From Actinostola sp. cb2023 (taxonomy: Eukaryota > Cnidaria > Anthozoa > Actiniaria > Actinostolidae), in assembly GCA_033675265.1 (NCBI GenBank), contig JAUJYZ010000943.1, positions 62,001 to 126,000 on the forward strand: a stretch of DNA of 64,000 bases, in the 5' to 3' direction. Position 1 is the stretch's first letter, and the number at the start of each line of letters is the position of its first letter. Below the pieces are notes generated by a model, which had not been told where the DNA came from, did no database searches, and worked only from the letters and a program-made list of their open reading frames with translations. Shown here piece by piece: positions 40,201 through 52,200 of the stretch. Both the position numbers and the translations under genes were made by a program.

Positions 40201-43200
40201 GTGAAGTGGGATTTTTTATAATATTTAAAATTATAATAATTTTAAATATTATAATACATTTCTCTTGAATAATTTATATACACTCATTTGCAGAAACATT
40301 GTAGTATACATTTATACGAATATCTAATGAGATACAAGATATCTAATGAGATGCAAAGTATGAAACATCGCTTATTTTCTTCTAATATATCTGAAACATC
40401 AATTTTAGATTAGTATCGCATCCAGCAAGGACAACACACTAATTTTCAGCACTATTTAGTGCTTAAGGTGGCTCCATATAGTTTAAGCACGCGCGCGCGT
40501 GCAAGACCATGAGCATGCGCAATGCTGGAACTTGAATTATTTTTATTTTGATGACGTCATGCGCAGGCAATTTTTTTTGAAAAGAAACTCCAAAACTACA
40601 CGGTAAAATCTTTTCATAATTTTACAATTTCTTTGTAATATAAAGCTACAGTAATCAACATAATATGAAACAAATTGGTACTACAGATTTTTCTTTATTT
40701 TGCAAAATCGATATTTTGCAATATTTTGGATTCTGTAGTGCGGAATGTTTCATATCAGTTCTTTGTCAAATGAAAAGTGAAGTGTAGAATTTTCATAATG
40801 AAAAGTATTAAAAAGATTCACCGTGTAAACTGGGTTTTTATTGATTTTATGAGAAAAATGACCTTCGTTAAAGCTGACATGGCATTGCTAAATTGTAACC
40901 TTTCGAGTGATCATTTTCATATAAAGTGATTCTCCAACTCGTGATCTGTCATATGGTTGGCTGAACGGGTGTCAATTTATACATCTGTATTAGCAATAAG
41001 ACGCTTTTTACATTTGGTATAAAAGCCCTTAAAACTATATGGAGCCACCTTAAACAGCAATAAGACGCTTTTTACATTTGGTATAAAAGCCCTTAAAACT
41101 ATATGGAGCCACCTTTAACAGTTGTATTTGCATCTCATTAGATATTTGTGTATTTGTATAAATTGTATACTACAACTTTCTGCAATCGAGTGTATATTTA
41201 TGGCACTACATTTTATTCTTAAACATATTTTTAATATAATTTTTAGATAAGAGGGTCACAGGGTCATCGGCGAAAGCTGTTACTGTTTTACTCTCTTTAA
41301 GAAAGTCACTATTCTATTCTATTCTATTTTGTGAATTGAGCTTCACATTTGTGAGTGATAAAGGTTTGAAAATTATCATATTATGCTAATTTGGTGACGT
41401 CAAAGAAGATATTTGAAAAACATTTGACATCACACCAACCATAAAATAAATACCGGTAACTAAAATGTAACAAATATATAAATAAATATCTAAAAATTAT
41501 TATATAGCTTGATAATTTCCTGGATTCTGATTGGTCGACGCGCAGTTTGTCCAAAGACGTATTTTGCAAGTTTGGACCGTTACCATAGAAACGGTCCAAC
41601 TTGATTATTTCGTCCAGACCGGGAAAATTCAAAACAATCACTGAAAATTAAGTTTTTCCGATTACCTGTAAGCAAAAAAAGTCGAAAACAAGAAAGGAAA
41701 ACGATTGAAAAGTTAACCATGGAAGAACAAGACGAAGAACTGAGAAAGCCGAAAATCACGAATTTGATGAAGTTGATGGGAGCCAAGAAGAAATTGAGCG
41801 CTTTATTTGTAATCAAAAAAGTGCTAACACCGTAAGAAAAACTGTTACTGACATGAATACTTTACAACGCTACTTAATTAGGGTACCCCAAAAAACCTTT
41901 CAAACCACCGGTTTTGATTTGTTTTGATAATCAAATCAAATTGAATATTATCCAAATCTCCAAAATCTACCAAAAAAAACAATTTAAAAATATTTTTTTC
42001 CTAAAAAGTTAGAATCAAAAAACGAATTTTGGATTTCATTTGATGCAAAAAGATGTTGACAAGCAAGCTGTCAACAGTACTCACGCAACAGACTTCCCAC
42101 AAAGATTCAGATGCGAATAAAGTATCCAAAAATCGTAACTGCTCACTCAAAGCATCCTTGAATAACGATGCTAAACCACTGAGTCACGGTCAAAGTGCTC
42201 GTATTTTCCGCCAGCAGTAACTTTGTTTTTCTGCCACGTTGTGTTACATCGTTACGAACTGTAAGGCGATCTTCTTATGAATGCCATTCATATGTCATCA
42301 GGTATTGGATCACATCATTTGTGGTGGATTATCGACGCTTGTGTAAACAATGGCGCCACTTGACTTGAAAACTCTTTTGCGTTTTATTTCTGAAACAAAA
42401 TAGCCATGAATCAAGCGCACATTTTGAGTTCCGGGTCAAAGGGATTTTATCCGATTTAGCTGAAATTTGGTAGACACTTTGTCAGATAAATATTCTTCAA
42501 AAAGGTGTCTCCGAATTTTAATATTCAATTTCCTTCGAAAGTTATAACTTGTTTTGTAAAGTGTTTTCCAGTTTTTGCAGAGCTCGAAGTTTAGGACCGT
42601 ATAAAAACGTAACGGGGAGACACAAGGATTTCCGATAAATTGCGGCTGTATGGGACCTCGGCGATGATAGTGATGTGAAAATCTGAACTATTTTACTTTT
42701 TTCAAATATACTGTTTTTGTTCTAAAAACTAATTGTTTTATTGAGTTCTGCATTTATTCAGCTTTCAGAAAATGTATACTTTATAGAGGTTTTAGCGTAA
42801 CGAGTACGTGCTAGAGCGTGTTGCGTGCATGATGGTCGTTTGGGGTACCCTGATACCTTAAAAAGCATAAACAAGGACGAAATTAAGATTGAATGCTTAC
42901 CTGAGCAAGAGCTAGACCACATTCTAGCAAAGTTTTTCATGAGCGTACGCAAATCCACCAGCGAAGAGTACGAACCAGACACAATTTCAAGGTTCCAGCG
43001 AAGTATCCAAAGGTACCGAGAAAAAGTCTTCAGCAAACATTTTGAAAGATGAAGCTTTCCAAAAGTCACGAAAGGTCCTTACAGCTAAACGTCGCCTCCT
43101 CGTACACAATTGTGGAAAAGGCAACAAGCCACAAGCTACTACACCAATAACTGCTGAAGAAGAAGAAGTAGCTTTGTTTCAGTCTGGAGAATTTGGGGAA

Positions 43201-46200
43201 TCATCTCCCGCATCCCTACAACAAACTGTGTGGTGGCTGCTGTCAATACATTTTGGGTTTCAAGCGAGGGACGAAACTAGAAAATTTCGCTGGGGAGACG
43301 TTCAACTCCAACAAGACCCATGCCAGTTAATGGTCATTACATGCTCATTTGGGTGGCAGAGCGAGGCACCAAGACTAGAACTGGCAAGGAACATGGCCAT
43401 CAAAGAGCATTCCAGCCCAAAGCATTTGCCACAAATACCAACAGGTGTCCTGTCAGATTTTACTCAAATCTTTGGAAGTCATCGTCCTGTCGAGATGAAT
43501 GCTCCAGACTCTCCATTCTTTCTAGCCGCGCGAAATAATCGAGCTGATAACGACCCAGTTTGGTACATGAAATCTCCTCTTGGGAAGAATGAAATAGGGA
43601 AGTTCTTATCCAGTGCTGCTCAGAAGGCTGGCATTCAACGAGCTGGCAAGAAAGTCAGTAATCATTCAGTCAGAAAAACCTCCATATCCAGACTCTTAGA
43701 CGCAAACGTACCAGAAACCTTCGTCGCTCAATTGAGTGGACACAAAAGCATCAACAGTTTACAGTCGTACAAAACTACAAGTACAGTCCAACAACAACAA
43801 ATGTCCACCACACTAAGTAGATGTAGTGAGTTCCAGATATGTAGCAGAGAGCAAACATCTTCAAGTCAACCAGTCATTGGTCACACACAACTAGCTACTT
43901 CTTCTTCTTCAGCGATAGAGTTTAAATCATGCTCTTCGGATCCTCTACTGTCCTCAGCTCCAACCAAAGAAATGTTCTGTGGTGCCAATATTAGCTCCAT
44001 AAGTGGTCGTAAGTTCCAAGTCTTCAACGGGCCAGTTTCCTTGATGGCATCTGAAGTAGTTGAACACAAGAAGAGACCACGCTACATCATCGAAAGCGAC
44101 GAAGACGAGGATTGATCGTTCTATGAAAATGGATTTCATAAACATTGAAAAAACTATTCATCTCGCTGGCTTGTTTTGAACTTTGAAGTGAAAAAAGAAA
44201 AATACTCAAAAATCCTTTTTGAAATTATATTCAACTTTCATAAAAATATACTTTCAAGAGTGTTAAACTTTGTCATGCACTTGTAGCTGATCCTTTTGTG
44301 TCTTGACTAGCTGAATTAAATAAAAGTGCAAACTTGTCAAGTCTACGTCATTACTTGTCACGCGCGTCTCGAGGAAAACCTTTTGAATGTTAACCGGAAA
44401 CGGATATGATGCTTGCAAAAAACTGAGAAAAACGCCATATAATAAACAGCTTATTAACCTCATCCGCTCTGTCTGTGTGGAAAAATATCAGACCTCTGTC
44501 TTTTTTGTCCGGACCTCGCTTCGCTCGGTCCGTACTGTCAAGACCTTGGTCTGATATTTTTCCATACAGACAGAGCGGATGAGGTTAATAAGCAGTTAGT
44601 ATTACTAAAATAATTAAAAATAATACTTGGATATGATATATAAGTATAGAGAAAACAAGATCAAGGCCCCTTTTGCATAATAAATTAAGCCTCCTTGGAT
44701 GTCATCGAATTACCATGATATCATACATATCTCATACTTTGTATTTAAGGAACACATGTTTTCGTTTGAAGTAGAGAAGCAACGCTATGCCTTAAAGCCA
44801 ATGAACTGCCCAGGACATTGGTAAGTAATAGTGATACAATATCAGCGTCCGATCTGTATGCATATGGGATGTGGGATTTACTAGCCTGCGTTACATAAAC
44901 GAGGGTTTGTGAGGGTTTGTTCGGATGTAACGCAGGCTAGGGATTTACAAACTCGAGCCAGAGGTACATATTGGAAGCTCATATTGTATTATTTGATAAG
45001 TTTACAGCATGAGCGGCAGTATTGTATCAGAATTGTATCAGAATTACAAACATGAACCAAAGGCGAGTGTTTGTAGTTTTAAAATAACACACCACGATTG
45101 TTAGAAAGTACATGTACTTATCCAACGGACAGTAATGTTGTAGAATTTCATATTTTATTAATAAAAGTGAGGATGATTCTGTATCAGATTGACAACACTT
45201 ATCACAGTTATGATTTCTTTTGTGTTTTCATCATGAATTATTAATGAGATGAATAAGTGTAATACAAGACTAGCAACTGAGAACACTACAGCTATTTCAA
45301 AAAATGTTGATACTGAATACTGCATACTAAATAGTGTATCCCAAGACCGAAATGCATTTTGGGACTCGTGTAATATTGTCTAAAGTAATATAAATAATAA
45401 TATTTTATTTTATTTTTTGTGTAATTTCCATCAGAAACAATATACTAGCTCCATATGGCGAACAAAAGTATATTTACTTTTTATTTCAAAATAACGAGGC
45501 CCACAATGCCCTTTGGTCTTGGAATGCACTTATTCAGTATGACTAGTATTCAGTATTCAAGGTGTTTTTAAATAGCTGTATACAGAGGGTCCCCTATACC
45601 CCCTTGCAAAATTGCAATCACATAAAAATATTTGGTATTTTCAATCGTCACAGATATTAACAAAAACTCTTTCACATTCACACAAAAATGGAGGCGATCA
45701 CGTTTCACACATAAATAAAAAACAAATTAATATTGACTAACCTGTTTAGGCTGTTTAAAGTTGGCTCTTCAAGTTTTTTCTTCACAATCCCACCAATACT
45801 ATTAGTTACTTAATGCTACCAGAATCAAGGGAAGCTCCGATGGTTGTGGCCACTAAGAGTAGGCTTGTGATGACTTATACAGTACATTGGAGGACTGTAT
45901 AAGCCATAGTGCACGACTGTCATTGTTTCGATTGAACTAAGCTTTTGATCAAAATAGGCTCCTGCTAATGGTGAATAGATGCAGATCGTAAATCACACGA
46001 TCGTGCGAACTAGAAGACCAGTAGAACACGCAGATGCAGTTCACATTTCAGCCCATTCACGCTTCACGTAAAAAGTATAGGGGACCGTCTATACATTATG
46101 TACATGTACATACATATTAGGTCTACACATACATGTACATGTACATAGAGGTTATTTACCAGCCGGGAGGTCCGAATAGGGAAAAACAACTATGGTCTTG

Positions 46201-49200
46201 AGCATGCGGACCGAGGCTGTGACAAGTGTGACCCATGTCACATGACACTCAATGTTATATAGAGAGATTATTACATGTTAAGATTATGATATTGTTTTTA
46301 TTCACGAGATTTTAATGACAAATCACGAACGAGCGAGTCTTATTAAAATCACTAGTGAAAGTCATTGTTTGCTCACCGAAAGCAACATTTCCTTGATATA
46401 TCCATCGACTACTTCGAAGTTCTGCTCTTCATTATCGCTTAAAATGATCCGAATAAGTTTACGTCTTCATTGGTCTTCCAAGCAGTGTTTTTGCTCTCAT
46501 TTTCTTCAAGAAAACCATAAATATCGTTTGAAATAGGTACAAATATCGAACTTGAAGCCGCTTCACTTCGTCCTCAGCTCGATGGAAAAAGGCGGGAATC
46601 CAAACGCGCTCGCGTCATGTACAAATTATATAAGAGGGATTGTGATTGGTCAGTGTAATCTCTAACAAAGAATTTGATTGGACAATTCTATCCCGTGAAG
46701 TGATATCATATTATTTCACTAGTGATTGATATGATATCGCTTCACCGGATATCAATTTTATTTACGCCTTTATCACACTGATATCAATGCTTAATGTGTA
46801 ATAAATACATGTTCGTTATATGACCAGTGGAGTCAGTGAAGTATAGTAAATACAATGTAAGTAAGTAACTTTATTTCAGTGTCAATAGACACAACAAAAT
46901 ATAAATATAAAACAAAATACTGTATTCACTGGCATTTAAGCCGCACTCACAGATAAGCCGCACCCTGAGTTTGGAGTAAAAAAAGCTACAGATTTCAGAT
47001 TTTTATTATTCCTAATATTTCCTCGAGTCCTAACAACACAGTACACACTGTGTGGGGGCAGGTCCAAGCCCACAACCCCGGCGAAATTTTCATGAATTAT
47101 TCATGAATAGTTCATGAATAATGGTTCATGAACATCCATGAAATGATCATGAATAGTTCATGAACTACTCATGAACATTAAATTGCCCATGTTCATCAAA
47201 ATGATGTTCATGAACATTTGGTGAACTTCCTATTCATGAACAATTCATGAATTCTAACTTGATGAATAATTCATGAACTGCTCATGAACATTTGATTGAC
47301 ATAAAAGAGTGGCAATCTAATGTTCATGAGTAGTTCATTGACAGTTCATGAACACATGCAGATGGTTCATGAGCAGTTCATGAGCAGTTCATGAACACTT
47401 CAAGCTAAGTTCATGCAGGTTCATGAGCAGTTCATGAATTACATACATGTACATAAATAAATAAATAAATAAATAAAGTGTACATGTATATGTATCTGAA
47501 ATTGAATAGAAATAGGTAATAATTAAGTCAAAGTCATAACAATTAAAATAGTTTATTCTGCTCAAGATAATTGAAATCACAGATATCCTAAAAGAGCTAA
47601 TATAACTGTAACAATAACATATTGTATGATAGAAACATTACTATGAAAAGGCATGACTAATACAATGCAAAATTCACCTACAAATGTAATGACTAGTATT
47701 ACTAGTGATACCTTCATCATCTGCACCTATAACCAAAAACAAATAAAACAGTTAGCTTAATAATCACAAACACTAAAAACATAAAGATCAATATATTAGC
47801 TATAGTGGGAATTGGGGTCAGATGAAATGAACTACATGTACATTGTACATGAATGTACCATGTACAAGGTAGTCACTGTTTAACAGAGTTACATAATCCC
47901 TCCCTGGTTAATCATAAACAGAGAAATACTTTGAGCGGGAATTCTCGGCTTGAATGATCTTATAAGTCACAATTGTTATAGCTAGCATCTCCAGTGAATT
48001 AATTTCGAAAAGTGAAATCAATTAAAACTTTAGTTCTTTATACATGTGTAACTTACCAATATTGAAGTCGATGTTGCAATAACGGCCCACGCCAAAGCGG
48101 GCAAAGCGGCAATGAAAATCTTTTAATTATGCATTATTCTAGTGTGTAAAATCATTCTAAATCTAACAATAGCTTAAATAATTTAGTTTTAAACATTACT
48201 TACCGAACAATCTCAAAATACACTGCATGTTGACTGAATATAAACTCGATCTGATCTCCCTTTTAAGACTTAAGTTATATGATTCTGACCGTTTCATTCT
48301 CCAAGAGGCTCTGATCTTTGTCATCAACGATATCTTTGCCATTCACCATCATGCTAAGTGCATTCTCCTCCTCCCATTGAATGACGGCAATACCCATTTT
48401 AAAGACAAAATAATTGAACGAAGCGAAGATACAAAGGGTGCCATACAAAGAACCTTGTTGTAGTTTGAAAAGAGCGCCGTGTGGTTCGAATTTCGAGTAC
48501 GTTACATATCACGTGCTGTCCATGCACTTTTGGCAATAACCGCTGACTGGATTCTCACGTGATTTAATCAGAAATGGAGGTGATGAACTCAGCCATTGAG
48601 TTACAAATACTGAAGATATTGAGTCTTTTATTGAGAAAATCGTCGAAAACAACAAGGTTTCTTTCAAGTTCTTGATTTGTTTTAGCATATTCTTGAGAAA
48701 CAAAGGATCGTGCATATATATATTAAAGGTGAGAAGTCTGACATTGAAACGTGTTGTTCTTTTTCCCGGTCTTTTTCAGACTTCTAATCTATTTGTCTAT
48801 TTTTATATTAGGATATTCTCCAGAAACTCGTTTATATGTATGTATTTATATGTAAACATGGCAAAAAAATAAACTTGAACTTGTTTTGAAAAAATATGGA
48901 ATTGTAGACTTTGTTCATCAACATGCATGAACTATTCATCATGTCATGTCGATAAATTGATATTGTTCTTTGTTCATCAAATATGCATCAACTATTCATG
49001 ATGATGTTGATGAATTTTTCATGAAACGTTCATGCACATTTTAGAAAAAGAAATAGTTCATCAAACATTCATGAACACATTTGCCAGTTCATCAACATTC
49101 ATCAAATGTTCATGAACTTCGATGATGAACATTTCATGAATGTTCATGAACAACACCATTCCTTATTCATGAATAGATGATGAACTGTTCATGAATCTCT

Positions 49201-52200
49201 GTTCATGAACAACACCATTCCTTATTCATGAATAGATGATGAACTGTTCATGAATCTCTGTTCATGAACAACACCATTCCTTATTCATGAATAGACGATG
49301 AACTGTTCATGAATCTCTGTTCATGAACAACACCATTCCTTATTCATGAATACATGATGAACTGTTCATGAATCTCTGTTCATGAACAACACCATTCCTT
49401 ATTCATGAATAGATGATGAACTGTTCATGAATCTCTGTTCATGAACAACACCATTCCTTATTCATGAATAGATGATGAACTGTTCATGAATCTCTGTTCA
49501 TGAACAACACCATTCCTTATTCATGAATAGATGATGAACTGTTCATGAATCTCTGTTCATGAACAACACCATTCCTTATTCATGAATAGATGATGAACTG
49601 TTCATGAATCTCTGTTCATGAACAACACCATTCCCCTTATTCATGAATAGATGATGAACTGTTCATGAATCTCTGTTCATGAACAACACCATTCCTTATT
49701 CATGAATAGATGATGAACAGTTCATGAATCTCTGTTCATGAACAACACCATTCCTTATTCATGAATAGATGATGAACTGTTCATGAATCTCTGTTCATGA
49801 ACAACACCATTCCTTATTCATGAATAGATGATGAACTGTTCATGAATCTCTGTTCATGAACAACACCATTCCTTATTCATGAATAGATGATGAACTGTTC
49901 ATGAATCTCTGTTCATGAACAACACCATTCCTTATTCATGAATAGATGATACATGATGAACTATTCATGAATAGATGATGAACTGTTCATGAACAACACC
50001 ATTCCTTATTCATGAATAGATGATGAACTGTTCATGAATGTTCATGAACAGTTCATGCTGGTTCATGAAGTCATGAACTTTTTTTCGCCGGGGAACTCAC
50101 TTTATTCCATCAAATAAATTTAAACGTACATCACGCAAGCAAGGACCACAATGGCCTCAATGTGACACTTCACAACATATATACCCTAATTTACATAACT
50201 CGCTCCAGGACCTCTCGTCCATGTAGGAAATCATTTCCCTCTCCATTACCAACTCTCTACGATCGTTGTCCATTACAAGAGAAATATATTATTTTATTAT
50301 TTTATTATATGTACATGTTTACTTAAGGAGGCTCCATATAGTTTTAAGGGCCTTTATACCAAATGTAAAAAGCGTCTTATAGCTAATACAGATGTATAAT
50401 TTGACACCCGTTCAGACAACCATTTGACAGATCATGAGTTGGGGAATCGCTTTATATGAAAATGATCACTCGAAAGGTTACCATAGCAACGCCATGCCAG
50501 CTTTAACGAAGGTCATTTTTCTCATAAAATCAATAAAAATGCATGGTTTACACGGTGAATCTTTTTAATACTCTTTATTATGAAAATTCTACACTTCGCC
50601 TTTCATTTGACAAAGAACTGATATGAAACATTCCGCACTACAGAATCCAAAATATTGCAAAATATCGATTTTGCAAAATAAAGAAAAATCTGTAGTACCA
50701 ATTTGTTTCATATTATGTTAATTACTGTAGCTTGATATTACAAACAAATAATTGTAAAACTATGAAAAGATTTTACCTTGTAGTTTTGGAGTTTCTTTTC
50801 AAAAAGATCGCCCGCGCATGACGTCATCAAAATAAAAATAATTCAAGTTCCATTATTGCGCATGCTCATGCGCGCGCGCGCTTGCTTAAACTATATGGAG
50901 CCACCTTAATATACATGTGTCATTAACTTTAATATATTACTCCTAATCAGTCCACATCCAACTTACCTTTACAGTACACTAATCTCACAACAATATGCGG
51001 AAGATTTGAAACTAATTCAGTAAGAAAACTATCGCCTGACCGTTCCATTAGCTGATATATTATCGCCTAACCTGTTGTCAGCCGATAGGCGATATTTCGG
51101 ATAGGCGATATTTCGGATAGCGATATTTCGTTTAGCGGATATATCGTCTAACCGATATATCGCTTGTTCTCAACCGAAATATTGGTTGATGGCAGCCAAT
51201 ATATCAGTTAAGCGATATATCGGTTAGGGGATATTTCATTTAGGCGATATATATCGTCTAAGCGATATATTGGCACATTTGGCAATATATCAGCAAATCA
51301 GGTGATATATTGTTTCGGTGCGTGACAATTAAACTTTTGAGCGATACTGTACATGTAGGTCAGAAAATCTGAACAATTTGGCTAAAAGGTTTGAATCATA
51401 TAATAACCCCAGTTGATATTTTTTTCTAGTTTTAGCAGGTACACATGTACATGTGAACAGATCATCAAATCTTTGAGACAAGGTGTCATCAGCTCATGAT
51501 CAGACAAGGCCTTAAATACTCTGCGTGGACTGCCTGTGGCAGACGCAGAGTCTTAAAATGTTTTTTTTCTTTCGGGTTAGAAGTGTCCAGTTTATCTAGG
51601 CCACAGGAAGCCCAAGTAGAGCGAGAGAAGCATGTCAATCAAAAAATAAAATCGATTTTCTGGTCCGTTAATAGTGGAGTAAACGACCTGAAAGCAGGTC
51701 AGGACACTGATAGATTGCCATTCTATTACATCTCAAATAGAGAAAGTCTTGGTGATCAATAATACCGGATGTACTGTTGCCTTGCCTTAGGAGTGAGCAC
51801 TCAAAATAGATTGATCCCAAAACATACTAAATAGACCTCTTATCCTAAATTAAACACCACACAGCACTCAAACAACTACTAATCTTTATTTCTTGAGTAT
51901 AATTAGGAGTTTGATATTCTTAAAACCCATTCCTGAAGCGAAAATCGACAGTATTTTGTATACGGAAAATGTAGTTCGAGCATACCACAGGAAGCCCAAC
52001 GATTACAAAATAACGGCCCAAAACATCGTTTAGACAAAATTAGAGGATGGAAAGCCTGTGGGGCTAGAGATTGCCCGAAGTTCCAGCTGATCATCCCACA
52101 CGCCGAGAATGCTCAATGAGCGTCTAGTTAGAATAAAATATGTGAAATATAGCAGAATACAACAGCTTCAAGTTTGATCAAGTAATTCTTTGCTGGTTGG

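Larger units (their letters stand above)
47076..50093. mobile_element. 3.0-kb element built from TTCATGAA motifs
   Basis: Bounded by CCCCGGCGAAA and TTTCGCCGGGG. The outer parts (47085-47440 and 48925-50080) consist almost only of TTCATGAA/TTCATGAAC palindromic words at short spacing; the middle (47450-48900) is ordinary AT-rich DNA with a short coding-like piece. No transposase; no target duplication seen. Dense subterminal motifs are usual binding sites for a transposase supplied in trans. Confidence 0.7.

Noticed and set aside
49143..49990. CRISPR-like regular repeat array
   Set aside because: The whole 59-bp unit repeats with no variable spacers, and the host is an animal.
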